A DNA stretch of 64,000 nucleotides. Source: Oligoflexales bacterium (lineage in GTDB: Bacteria; Bdellovibrionota_B; Oligoflexia; Oligoflexales; JALZUQ01). Position 1 is the stretch's first letter. Each line of letters begins with the position of its first letter. Location: contig JALZUO010000009.1 in NCBI GenBank assembly GCA_023301565.1, forward strand, positions 1 through 64,000. The letters run 5' to 3'. Of this stretch, positions 35,721 to 43,742 are shown piece by piece. The notes below the pieces were generated by a model. The model was not told where the DNA came from. It was given only the letters and a program-made list of their open reading frames with translations, and did not search any database. Position numbers and translations under genes: made by a program.

Positions 35721-35797
35721 TGGCACACCCTGAGAGATTCGAACTCCCGACACCTTGGTTCGAAGCCAAGTGCTCTATCCAGCTGAGCTAAGGGTGC
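35721..35797 (-). tRNA. tRNA-Arg(TCG)
   Basis: A 77-base cloverleaf on the minus strand, starting GCACCCT, with the D-loop TAGCTCAGCTGGATAGAGCA, the anticodon stem CTTGG/CCAAG around loop CTTCGAA (anticodon TCG, reading CGA/CGN Arg codons), T-loop GTTCGAATC, and the 3' end AGGGTGT-G-CCA. The CCA end is encoded. The first acceptor pair is a G-T wobble. Confidence 0.95.
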
Positions 35798-35992
35798 AGC
35801 CTACCCTTCAAGAGGTAACATAAATGTTCGCTATCGAAAGCTGATTCCTCCATATTGGCCACTTAAGTAGTCAGGTAATTTCAGGGCAAAAAGGACTGCA
35901 CCCTCAAAGCCAACGTAACCAAGGCTTTGCTACCAGGTGAATGATCGCTATGCATCTGTTAAAATAAGGTAATTTCTACCAAAGGAGAAATC

Positions 35993-36598
35993 ATGGACTT
36001 GATTCGAGCAGTACTTTGGGTAAGTGGTTTGCTTGTGTGTGCAGGATGCGCGTCTACCCGGTCAACCGAACCTGCCCCTCCATCTAACCCTAACTTTGTG
36101 TTCCAGGAACGCTGTGATTTTAGAGCGAAGACAAGAACGAAGGTAGGAGCAAAAAAAACTGCATGCGCAGGTAAGACAGTTGGAGCCTCTTGCGGCCAGC
36201 AAGCAACCTGCCTTGCTACAGAAGAGCTTGGGAGAATCACAAAAAACCAGCCAAACAGGACCAAATATTTTAGCTGCAGCTGCGACCACGGAGCCCCGCC
36301 ACCATTTTCACAATCAAGCTGCCAGATAACCGGCCAATGCAGCGAGTATGGCGACGTCTACTCCATAGAATACGATGCCGACTCATGCCCGATGGACTAC
36401 GAGTGCCCAGTACCAAGCAAAAGAGATCCGGTTTGGGACAACCTAGCTTGTAAACCCACTGAAAATGGCTCAATGGTTGAGTTTCGAAGGCCATGTATCC
36501 GCGGCAAGCTGAGCAAAAACAAGTCCAAACCAAAAAGGGCCCTGCAAGGCCTAAGAGGGCCTCAAAGACGCTCGGACCAAGTTCCTATTCTCTGGTAG
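35993..36598 (+). CDS. Cys-rich lipoprotein of unknown function
   Basis: The signal peptide ends 'LLVCAGCAS', so it is a lipoprotein. The mature part is basic and contains about 15 cysteines ('ASCGQQATC', 'FSCSCD', 'SSCQITGQC'), pointing to a disulfide-rich extracytoplasmic domain. AAAGGAG precedes the ATG. The C-terminus is strongly basic ('SKNKSKPKRAL'). No domain is recognised; the spacing does not match EGF or Sushi clearly. Confidence 0.65.
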   Translation: MDLIRAVLWVSGLLVCAGCASTRSTEPAPPSNPNFVFQERCDFRAKTRTKVGAKKTACAGKTVGASCGQQATCLATEELGRITKNQPNRTKYFSCSCDHGAPPPFSQSSCQITGQCSEYGDVYSIEYDADSCPMDYECPVPSKRDPVWDNLACKPTENGSMVEFRRPCIRGKLSKNKSKPKRALQGLRGPQRRSDQVPILW

Positions 36599-36619
36599 CT
36601 TGAGCATTCTTTTTTAGAA

Positions 36620-37831
36620 CTAATGGTGCTGAGAATCTAGCTTTTGACGTTTTAAAAACTCTAAACTCTGCAAAGATTTTTGCGTTCCGACGCCCCTGTT
36701 AAAAGCAGGGGTGTCTTTTTTTAGGTCTAAATAGCCTTGTTTTACTAGCCATTCTATTTCTGCATACTTTTCCTGCCCCAAAAGGAGCTCAAACAAAAAC
36801 AAAACAGCATGCCGGCTAAACCCGCCACTCATTCGATCGCCAGCTTTAAAAAATAGTTCAAAATCTTTTTTCTTAGCTAAATAAGGTAGAAATGCCGAGT
36901 CGCCAGGATAGCCGCCAAGGTGTTTGGCCAAAAATAAAAACTTTTCAAGCGAAACCCAGTCAGGGTCTTTCTCTAGCAAACTTTGAAAAACCACTCTTTT
37001 TCGGACCTCTAGGTAGCTTTGCCCAAGCAATGCAAACTCAGGATCTACCTTTGCTAGCTGCTTTTCTATTTGAGAAACCCAAAGCAGGTTCAGGTCAACG
37101 TCTAAATAAAAATCGCCGCTTTTGTCTTTATTCAAAAGCATCTCGAAAATACCCGTGTGCTTGGTGTTTTCAAGCGCCAAAAGCTCCTGAGCGTCTTCGA
37201 TAGAAAGGCTGTAGTATATGTTTTTTATCTCAAACTTAGCTGGGGCTAGGGACCTAATTCGCTCGAGCAAAGTCTGCACCCTCTCTTGCTTCGCCCAGAG
37301 ATTTACAAGACCTGGCAACTCAAAGGCTAACTGAAAAACCTCAGTGCTATCTTGACGGCTATCAATTTCTCCGATAATCATCTCAAAAATATCATCTCGG
37401 TTATCACTAGAGGCAACAAAAAGAGAAACCTGAAGCTCTTCGGCTAGGTTTTGCGGTAAGCGCGCACGCCTGCTCTTCAAAAAGTTATACGACTTTACAT
37501 GGTTGCGATAAATTGCAGTTTCTATAAGACGATCAAGATGCCGTAAAAAAACCTCTGGATGTAAGCCTTGTACAACACTAAGCACACCTTCATCTGAAAA
37601 TGGGCCTACTCGATAAAGATCCATGGCTCTATCTTGATCCCTAACCTTTTTAGCCTCATCTAAAGCGATACCAGCAACCCATGAGCCAATACCAAGGACT
37701 CCCGTCGCAACCATCACCTGCGCTATAGAAAACGTATTTCTACACGGGTTGGCTTGCACAGAGGTACTAGCCGTCAACAAGCTAAGGGCCAATAGAAAAG
37801 ACTTAACCTTTATATCGAAGCGCAAAACCAA
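36620..37831 (-). CDS. Secreted helical-repeat protein of unknown function
   Basis: A signal peptide ('FLLALSLLTASTSVQAN') precedes a 'CRNTF' segment, a second short hydrophobic helix (about residues 38-58) and about 330 residues of leucine-rich helical sequence that reads like irregular alpha-helical repeats, possibly ankyrin-like or TPR-like but without a consensus I can match. GAGGA lies 9 bases before the TTG at 37831. It converges on the Cys-rich lipoprotein gene. Confidence 0.6.
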   Translation of the reverse strand: MVLRFDIKVKSFLLALSLLTASTSVQANPCRNTFSIAQVMVATGVLGIGSWVAGIALDEAKKVRDQDRAMDLYRVGPFSDEGVLSVVQGLHPEVFLRHLDRLIETAIYRNHVKSYNFLKSRRARLPQNLAEELQVSLFVASSDNRDDIFEMIIGEIDSRQDSTEVFQLAFELPGLVNLWAKQERVQTLLERIRSLAPAKFEIKNIYYSLSIEDAQELLALENTKHTGIFEMLLNKDKSGDFYLDVDLNLLWVSQIEKQLAKVDPEFALLGQSYLEVRKRVVFQSLLEKDPDWVSLEKFLFLAKHLGGYPGDSAFLPYLAKKKDFELFFKAGDRMSGGFSRHAVLFLFELLLGQEKYAEIEWLVKQGYLDLKKDTPAFNRGVGTQKSLQSLEFLKRQKLDSQHH

Positions 37832-38143
37832 TGAAGCTAGTCCTCAAGTGAATAGTACATTTGAAACCGAATAGCGGAAGGATGGCGTACTCAAGGTCGG
37901 AAATAATACGCCGTGAAAGAACAGTCAAGTGGGTGCTGGTTTGATGTAGGGTCAGTATCAAACAAACAGAGCGCCTAAACCCTGAAAACTGAATATAAGC
38001 AGCAGATTAACGACAGGCTCAAAGTGTGTAGGAGCAGATACCCCCCCCAAAGCCCTACCAAACCTGTTGACACGGGGCACAGCTAAGGCATGATACTGAC
38101 TTGGTTTTTAACGAACCGCCATATCCATACATAGAGGACCGCC
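37832..38143. other. Intergenic region between divergent genes, about 310 bp
   Basis: It separates the helical-repeat protein gene (minus) from the carbonic anhydrase gene (plus). It contains a C8 homopolymer at 38041-38048, a possible site of length variation, and the candidate promoter listed separately. No ORF or RNA was seen. Confidence 0.4.
38067..38097 (+). promoter_or_regulatory. Candidate promoter of the carbonic anhydrase gene
   Basis: A perfect -35 hexamer TTGACA (38067-38072) is followed after 18-19 bases by TGATAC/GATACT as a moderate -10. It lies about 50 bases before the carbonic anhydrase ATG, a sensible distance. The -10 is weak, so this is a prediction only. Confidence 0.45.
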
Positions 38144-38875
38144 ATGCGTAATATTGCTACTTTTTTGCTTTTAACCACTCTACTCTCTCAGTCTCAGTGC
38201 TCTCATCCGCACAAAATATGGGGTTACGAAAATAATACTGACGAGAATCACTGGGCAAGGCTATCGAGTGCCTACCTAAACTGTTCTACCGGCAAGCGGC
38301 AAAGCCCTATCAACTTGGTGCGAAATGGCTCTTCCTATTCCGACCATCAGTTTAAGCTCGAGTACCACCGGTCAGGCGTGGACATTGTAAACAATGGCCA
38401 TACCGTTGAGTTTGACCTCGAAGAAAAAAACTACCTGGTTATACACAATGTTAAGTACGAACTCGTGCAGTTTCATTGGCACTCTCATAGTGAGCACACG
38501 ATCGACGGAAAGCACTACCCACTAGAGCTACATTTAGTACACAAAAACAACAATAGCCTAGCGGTTCTTGGGGTACTCGTAGATGTCGTTGAAGAAGACA
38601 TAAATCCGCACTTTTTTGACAACATTCCTAAAAGAGGGAAACACGCAAAAACACATATAGATCTTTCCAAGCTAGTCCCGAAGTCAACGTCGCACTACCA
38701 CTACAAAGGCTCACTTACGACCCCACCATGCAGTGAGGGAGTAAAGTGGATCGTGTTTGATGAGCACATAAAAGTTTCTAAAAAACAGCTAAAAAAGTTC
38801 AATTTTTTCTATGACCATAACTATAGGAAGACGCAGCCTATTTATAAACGGCAAGTTTTTTACAACCCACACTAG
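38144..38875 (+). CDS. Alpha-class carbonic anhydrase, secreted
   Basis: Hydrates CO2 to bicarbonate in the periplasm. The zinc ligands are His111, His113 ('QFHWHSHSEH') and His130 ('PLELHLVH'), the gatekeeper Thr is in 'GSLTTPPCSEGVKW', and 'GKRQSPINL' is the typical N-terminal motif. Cys47 and Cys in 'PPCSEG' probably form the bacterial disulfide. The N-terminus is a signal peptide; 'SQSQC' could be a poor lipobox. The 243-residue length is typical. A strong terminator follows. Confidence 0.95.
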   Translation: MRNIATFLLLTTLLSQSQCSHPHKIWGYENNTDENHWARLSSAYLNCSTGKRQSPINLVRNGSSYSDHQFKLEYHRSGVDIVNNGHTVEFDLEEKNYLVIHNVKYELVQFHWHSHSEHTIDGKHYPLELHLVHKNNNSLAVLGVLVDVVEEDINPHFFDNIPKRGKHAKTHIDLSKLVPKSTSHYHYKGSLTTPPCSEGVKWIVFDEHIKVSKKQLKKFNFFYDHNYRKTQPIYKRQVFYNPH

Positions 38876-38891
38876 GACTTTAAGTATGTAA

Positions 38892-38932
38892 AAAAACACC
38901 CCTTTGCTCATCTGTAGCACAGGGGTGTTTTT
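38892..38932. terminator. Bidirectional intrinsic terminator
   Basis: AAAAACACCCC and GGGGTGTTTTT pair around a loop of about 18 bases that can add further pairs (GCTCATCTGTAGC). T-tracts flank both ends, so it can end the carbonic anhydrase transcript and the small-protein transcript coming from the other side. Confidence 0.85.
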
Positions 38933-38956
38933 AAATGGAATTCAACTTGTAAGAAA

Positions 38957-39172
38957 CTACTCTGTTGCAGCGGCCGGGGCCTCTTCAGCAGCAGCCGGAG
39001 CTTCTTCTTTTTTACTAGGTTTCGATACTTTGATCTTACCTGCGTCGGCGAGAATTTTTGTCTTCTCTGCACCGTTGACGAAACCACCACCGCGCTTGCG
39101 AACAGCAAACCTGCCGTCTTTACGTTCTACGATTTGGAACTCGGGTGATTTTTTTACTGGACCTTTTCCCAT
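38957..39172 (-). CDS. Small basic protein with an Ala/Glu-rich tail
   Basis: A 71-residue protein with a strong AGGAG before the ATG. The first 45 residues are basic and Gly-containing ('ERKDGRFAVRKRGGGFVNG') and look like a compact beta-fold; the tail is Ala/Glu/Pro repeats ('EEAPAAAEEAPAAA'). Such compositions occur in small nucleic-acid- or ribosome-associated proteins, but I cannot name a family. The ribosome-binding site and bidirectional terminator argue it is real, whereas the 94-residue ORF on the other strand has neither. Confidence 0.7.
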   Translation of the reverse strand: MGKGPVKKSPEFQIVERKDGRFAVRKRGGGFVNGAEKTKILADAGKIKVSKPSKKEEAPAAAEEAPAAATE

Positions 39173-39307
39173 GCTTTCTTGCTCCTAAGCTTCTTTTAGC
39201 GACAATAGGTGTGTATGATGAAGTGTACTCACACAGATCCGGGACAATAACCAACGCTTGCCATAGAAGCAAGATCCAAGTTTAGTTCCAGGGAAGGAAA
39301 ACGACAC

Positions 39308-39727
39308 GTGGCCACTATAAAATTGCATCCATCTATAATCATTGAAGAAAAACAGGTAAGTTGGAAGTTCGCACGAAGCAGCGGCCCAGGTGGTCAGCAC
39401 GTAAACAAAACCGACACCAAGGCAATCCTAGAATGGAACTTTAAAGAGTCTGGCTTGCCGGCCAGTATTCTGCAAAGGTTAGAGGAAAAGCTCCCTTCTT
39501 CTTACCGCAATTCCCACGGAATAACCGTAAGCAGCGAGGCCTACAGGTCTCAGCGCAGAAATATGGACGCCTGCATTCAAAAGTTAAAGAACATCCTAGC
39601 TCTCGCACTCAAACAAGCCAAAAAACGCAGAGCAACCAAACCAACCAGAGCTAGTAAAGAAAAAAGGATTTCAGAGAAAAAAAGAAAGTCCGACCGCAAA
39701 GAGCAACGCAAAGTTCGCTATGACTAG
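39308..39727 (+). CDS. arfB: Peptidyl-tRNA hydrolase ArfB-like ribosome rescue factor
   Basis: Single class-I release-factor domain: 'SWKFARSSGPGGQHVNKTDTKAIL' contains the GGQ loop that hydrolyses peptidyl-tRNA. The tail after residue 95 is Lys/Arg-rich ('KRRATKPTRASKEKR'), as needed to bind the empty mRNA channel of stalled ribosomes. The 139-residue length is normal for ArfB/YaeJ. GTG start, with AAGGA about 9 bases upstream. Confidence 0.92.
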   Translation: MATIKLHPSIIIEEKQVSWKFARSSGPGGQHVNKTDTKAILEWNFKESGLPASILQRLEEKLPSSYRNSHGITVSSEAYRSQRRNMDACIQKLKNILALALKQAKKRRATKPTRASKEKRISEKKRKSDRKEQRKVRYD

Positions 39728-39751
39728 GGAGTAAACTGGCAGAAGCTGCAG

Positions 39752-40552
39752 TTATTCGGGGATGTCTGGCGATTTGTGGATATTCGCAGGGTAGGTTTTT
39801 ATGGTGATGCCAAACAAAAACTTTAGAGAATCCATCCGTATTTGAGCCTTGCCATCTTTATTGCCACATATCTTTATATACTTTCCATTGGCCAGGCTTT
39901 TATCTTTTAGCAGGTTGTAGTTTTCAAAGTTGTTAGCCTCGGACTCCACCTGTTTCATCCATTTAAGAAAGTTTTTCCCGTACTCTTCGCAAAACATAGG
40001 ATCAATATAGTTTGAGCCATTGATCTCTATCTGAGGAAAGATCTTAGGAATAGCTGTTGCTGCAAAATTAACCTTATAAGCTGGAACACCTGCAAAGCGC
40101 AGGTCCGAGGGCTGGGCCACAACCATTTCTTTCTTATCTACATCCCACAGCGGAACTCGTACATTCTTAGGAAGGTCCGAAAAGAGAAGCTTAAAGTAAG
40201 CAGGGCCTACGGCCAGAGCCCATGATTCATAATACTCTTGCTCCGTGATCATTGGCTTAGAAGAGCCGAACTTTAAGTGGTAGAGCCTTTTTAGGCCATT
40301 ACAAAGATTGTTTTTATATATTTTACCGACCAGCTGGTTCCAGCGTAAAAAATCTTCCTTCTTCCAGGTCATTAACCCTTTTTCATGGGCAAAACGCGCA
40401 AAGAATGCCGTAGATCCACCACTGACCAAATACAGGCTCTTGGCAGAGCTGACCTTTGCATAATCCTGGCTAAATAATAACGGCAAATGCCACGAGTAGT
40501 TTACACCCGTGCCATTTAAAATAATCGTATCAACGCGCTCGTTTGAGGTCAT
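39752..40552 (-). CDS. Divergent patatin-like protein, paralogue of the one at 15975-16898
   Basis: Same landmarks as its paralogue: 'TIILNGTGVNYSW' in place of the oxyanion loop, 'LYLVSGGSTAFFARFA' with candidate nucleophile Ser44, 'FAATAIPKIFP', and 'YIDPMF' with candidate Asp184. The GxSxG first Gly is missing (Leu) and DG(G/A) is D-P. It is the last gene of a four-gene minus-strand operon with an acyltransferase, a GST-like and a VOC protein, 30 bp downstream of the VOC gene. Possibly acts on acyl chains, but catalytic competence is uncertain. Confidence 0.6.
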   Translation of the reverse strand: MTSNERVDTIILNGTGVNYSWHLPLLFSQDYAKVSSAKSLYLVSGGSTAFFARFAHEKGLMTWKKEDFLRWNQLVGKIYKNNLCNGLKRLYHLKFGSSKPMITEQEYYESWALAVGPAYFKLLFSDLPKNVRVPLWDVDKKEMVVAQPSDLRFAGVPAYKVNFAATAIPKIFPQIEINGSNYIDPMFCEEYGKNFLKWMKQVESEANNFENYNLLKDKSLANGKYIKICGNKDGKAQIRMDSLKFLFGITIKTYPANIHKSPDIPE

Positions 40553-40582
40553 AGCAATACTTCTATTTATATTGGTTATGTT

Positions 40583-41389
40583 TTACTTTTTATTTGCTTC
40601 TTTTTCTGCGGCATAGGCCATCATCATCTTTTCGGCAGCCGCAATGTCTTCTTCGGATATTTCCCAGTGGTTTTTTGCACCGACAAGCGTTTGAAGCTTG
40701 TTAAACAAATCAAAATCGATAAAAGGTGTCACAGATTCGCGCTGGTACTCAGCTTCTTTTTCTCCGTAAAGACCCAAAAAGGTCTTGTCACGAAACCAGG
40801 ACTCTCTGTTGCGCTCTTCTAGCATCTTTAAAAGTGAGTCGGTCGGGTCGCGCTGAACGAACTCAAAGAACATAGCCGAGGAAATAGATCCCGGGTAATA
40901 CCACTCTCCACTAAACACCTGGATCAAGTCTTCACCATCGTCACGTAGAATCGGCGTGATAAAGTTGACCCCGCGCTCGACTGCGTGCTGATGAAAAGCC
41001 AGTAAATCTGGCGTACGCAGAGCAATGTGCTGCCAGTGAGCTGCGGCACTGTGGTTTTGTAGCATCGTCCTTACGTGTGAAGACTGCGAGTCTGGCTCTG
41101 TAGGCTGAACAAGAGCGATGACTGTCCCGCCGCTAGCTTTACTAGCAACATGGCCCTGGTCTTCTTTTCCGACCGAAACCGCAAAAGTCATCGACTTTTC
41201 ACCTTCACCAGGCTTCCATTCTTTACGTTTTTCATAAATCACATCTTCTAAGGGTACGCCAAAAATCACGCGAAACAGAACATAAGTCACGTTATACATT
41301 TCTGGCTGCATAAGCATGGTCATATGGTCCACGGTAAAGTTTAAAAAACCAGGTTTTTGGCCAGACTGATTTGTTGTTGTGTCGGTCAT
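40583..41389 (-). CDS. VOC-superfamily protein related to 4-hydroxyphenylpyruvate dioxygenase
   Basis: The metal-ligand landmarks of the HPPD-like VOC fold are visible: His in 'TVDHMTML', His in 'HWQHIALRTPD' and Glu in 'AMFFEFVQRD'. The C-terminal half also contains 'DLIQVFSGEW', reminiscent of HPPD's Q-F region. At 268 residues it is shorter than HPPD (about 350). It overlaps the GST gene by ATGA. A dioxygenase or isomerase role is inferred; it may not be a true HPPD because the N-terminal domain is reduced. Confidence 0.65.
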   Translation of the reverse strand: MTDTTTNQSGQKPGFLNFTVDHMTMLMQPEMYNVTYVLFRVIFGVPLEDVIYEKRKEWKPGEGEKSMTFAVSVGKEDQGHVASKASGGTVIALVQPTEPDSQSSHVRTMLQNHSAAAHWQHIALRTPDLLAFHQHAVERGVNFITPILRDDGEDLIQVFSGEWYYPGSISSAMFFEFVQRDPTDSLLKMLEERNRESWFRDKTFLGLYGEKEAEYQRESVTPFIDFDLFNKLQTLVGAKNHWEISEEDIAAAEKMMMAYAAEKEANKK

Positions 41390-42075
41390 CTTGGTAGCAT
41401 CTCCTGTTTAAGGTTTGTCTTGTCTGCAAGCAGAGGTCTTTGCTTCAGGACCTGCGTCCACACATCCGAAGATGTTTTTTGGTGAAGCCACTGCTGAACC
41501 CGAGGGTATTCAAGCAAACTTATCTCAGCGAGCTGATAGTACCCCAGCCATGGCAAAGAAATCCAGTCTGCGAAGCTCGGAGCTTGCAGCATAGGGCTTA
41601 GAAGAGATGTTCTGCCCAAAAGATGGGACTCTAAGTCGCCAAGAGCTCTATACACTTGGCAAGAGGCCCTTTCAACTGCCACCGTATCCGGTATTGCACC
41701 GGCTTTGCCAAATTTTTTAACCCATACCCTGTTCCATTGAATCACCCCTAACGGCTTGCACAAACTCATGCGCAAATGGTCTAGCCAGCTTTCCAGCTGA
41801 TACTCAGCCGAAGGCTCTTTAGGAAACAGGTCCTCACGCCCATGCAAACGAGCTAGGTAGCGGCAAATCGCAACCGACTCGATCAAAACCTCACCCGTTG
41901 AAAGTTCGAGAACTGGAACTAGGCCACGAGGGTTTTTTTGCAAAAACCCCTCCTTGTGCTGTTCGCCTGCCTCTAAGGCTACTGGTATAAACTCAAACTT
42001 TAGCTGGAAAAGCCGCAAAGCTATCTCTACTAACATCGTTGGTCCTGAATAAAGATGACCATAGAGTTTGATCAA
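41386..42075 (-). CDS. Glutathione S-transferase family protein
   Basis: The N-terminal thioredoxin-like domain ('IKLYGHLYSGPTMLVEIAL', then 'NPRGLVPVLEL' with the cis-Pro and 'LIESVAICRYLARLHG' with the Glu-Ser glutathione-binding pair) is followed by an all-helical C-terminal domain. The active-site Ser/Cys is probably in 'YSGPT'. I chose TTG 42075 over TTG 42081: GGAGG is 7 bases upstream and the start then overlaps the previous stop by TTGA. GshA, which makes the substrate's precursor, is encoded at 55915-57324. Confidence 0.85.
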   Translation of the reverse strand: MIKLYGHLYSGPTMLVEIALRLFQLKFEFIPVALEAGEQHKEGFLQKNPRGLVPVLELSTGEVLIESVAICRYLARLHGREDLFPKEPSAEYQLESWLDHLRMSLCKPLGVIQWNRVWVKKFGKAGAIPDTVAVERASCQVYRALGDLESHLLGRTSLLSPMLQAPSFADWISLPWLGYYQLAEISLLEYPRVQQWLHQKTSSDVWTQVLKQRPLLADKTNLKQEMLPR

Positions 42076-43619
42076 ATCCAATCCTCCAGCACATCTTGCC
42101 CCTTAAACCGGGCCTGATAGTCCCGCCAAGAGCGTACCTCTGACCTTTTTACAGCGCCGCTTAAGCGGTAATCAATGTCTGGGTGCAAAAACATTAAAAG
42201 AGTTGTTCTCACTTCTTTCCTCAATTCCTTAAAATCGCCAATAGCCTTCCAGGCAGGGACACTCCAAAACAGGCGTACGGCTCTCCAAGTAGCCAGGGCA
42301 TCACGGCGAAAGCGCACACCGAGCATTCCCAAAAAGAAAAAGCCTACTGCATAAACTAAACTAGAAAATGGAAAACTAATCAGAAATCGAGAGCTAAGCA
42401 GCCCCAGAAGTCCCCAATAAAATGGAAAAAGGAAAAATGCCCCGAGAGCTTTAAAAGTCTGTTTTTCCACCTCCCAGGTAGTCAAAACATCTGAAAGCCA
42501 CGAAAACAAACGCAGCAAAGGCTCATGGATCAACAAAGCTAGAATCGTTAATGGAGCTATGGCCATACGAATGCTTTTTCGAATTCCAGCATTCCTGCGC
42601 CGAAAAAGCCCACCTACCGGGTTGATCCATCTCCAGTCAGATACGCCCACTGTTTCTTCTATGGAGTCTATGTTCTCAAAGATAGACTCTAGCTTTTGCG
42701 TAAATGCTTCCACCTCAGCCCGATCCATCCGAGCAAGCCTGCGGCTAAACTCCATTTCGAAATAATAATACACCCCAACATCATTGTCCGAGCCATAGGC
42801 CAACTGCAGCGCTCGATCCAAGGCTTTCTTTGTTTCATCTTTTTCGTATTCAGGGATCAAACGTGCAACATCGCGCTCCATAGAGTCTCTAATCTCTTTG
42901 ATTTTGACCTTGGCATCGTCACTGTCCACCGAAAAAGGCTGGACAATAACCGACTGTCCAAGAACAAGTAAGCATTGAGCAGCAAAGTCTTTATGCCCCC
43001 TGTAATATATAACCGACGGTAAATACTTATATTCTGGGTGGTCTGACTTCCCTGCGTCGTGCTGCATGGCCTGAGCTAAAAACCTTGCCGGGCCTGTTTT
43101 AAATGGCTTCATCTTGCCTTCTAGGTGAGTCGTACCCTCTGGAAATATAGCAACGGGGTACCGAGAGAACGCGTCTTGCACAACAGCCATCACCTGGGAG
43201 TTTGACTCCAAGTACCTAGTAACGCCTTTGCGCTTTGCCATCTTATCCTTGTCCTGCGGGCGAAACACGGGGATTGTGCCCCCCATCCAAAGAAAATAAC
43301 GCACCAGAGGGTAGCTCCACAGAATATGCATTGCGACAAAACGAACAATTTCACGAAACGATAAGAGTAAAATGAGGCAATCTAAAAGACTATTGGAGTG
43401 ATTTGCGACAATTAGTGTCCTGGGACCAACATTTGTGGGCGGTTTTATCCTACGAAACTGCCCTTCAGACTCCTGTAAAACCAGTCGCCCCCGAAAATAA
43501 ATCGGGAGAAAGCAGCGAAAAGCCCAGCAAACCAAGTGGTAGGTGAACCGCTGAACAGGGCCTATAGCAAAGTGTTTGAGAAACTCAGCCTTGTTTTCTA
43601 CGTGATTTTCCTGACCCAT
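42072..43619 (-). CDS. 1-acyl-glycerol-3-phosphate acyltransferase-like protein (PlsC domain)
   Basis: The PlsC domain is clear: 'NHSNSLLD' is the NHxxxxD catalytic motif and 'IFPEGTTH' the FPEGT substrate motif, with 'GGTIPVFR' between. About 250 residues follow, with two or three membrane segments (around 380-440) and a basic C-terminus, so it is a membrane-bound enzyme longer than plain PlsC. ATG 43619 follows a G-rich run; GTG 43631 is possible. It heads the acyltransferase-GST-VOC-patatin operon. Confidence 0.87.
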   Translation of the reverse strand: MGQENHVENKAEFLKHFAIGPVQRFTYHLVCWAFRCFLPIYFRGRLVLQESEGQFRRIKPPTNVGPRTLIVANHSNSLLDCLILLLSFREIVRFVAMHILWSYPLVRYFLWMGGTIPVFRPQDKDKMAKRKGVTRYLESNSQVMAVVQDAFSRYPVAIFPEGTTHLEGKMKPFKTGPARFLAQAMQHDAGKSDHPEYKYLPSVIYYRGHKDFAAQCLLVLGQSVIVQPFSVDSDDAKVKIKEIRDSMERDVARLIPEYEKDETKKALDRALQLAYGSDNDVGVYYYFEMEFSRRLARMDRAEVEAFTQKLESIFENIDSIEETVGVSDWRWINPVGGLFRRRNAGIRKSIRMAIAPLTILALLIHEPLLRLFSWLSDVLTTWEVEKQTFKALGAFFLFPFYWGLLGLLSSRFLISFPFSSLVYAVGFFFLGMLGVRFRRDALATWRAVRLFWSVPAWKAIGDFKELRKEVRTTLLMFLHPDIDYRLSGAVKRSEVRSWRDYQARFKGQDVLEDWI

Positions 43620-43675
43620 CGGACCCCCCACTTCTTCGACACCTATTTTTATAGGGCCAAATGCAACAATAATTC

Positions 43676-43704
43676 TTGCACATCAAATTTTTATCACGTA
43701 TTGT
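43676..43704 (+). promoter_or_regulatory. Candidate promoter of the HU gene
   Basis: TTGCAC, 17 bases, TATTGT: a moderate sigma-70-like match with ideal spacing, about 35 bases upstream of the HU ribosome-binding site and ATG. It is in an AT-rich stretch. Only a prediction. Confidence 0.35.
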
Positions 43705-43742
43705 TTTTTTTGTGGATATTTATTTCCCTTAAGGAGGATATG

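Noticed and set aside
35480-35769. Three overlapping minus-strand ORFs
   Set aside because: They run through the tRNA-Arg gene, which is certain, and have no ribosome-binding sites.
35482-35797. Possible integrated element at tRNA-Arg
   Set aside because: No integrase gene, no direct repeat of the tRNA 3' end and no change in composition were seen around the tRNA.
38904-39188. 94-residue plus-strand ORF
   Set aside because: Starts inside a terminator and is antisense to a small gene that has a strong ribosome-binding site.
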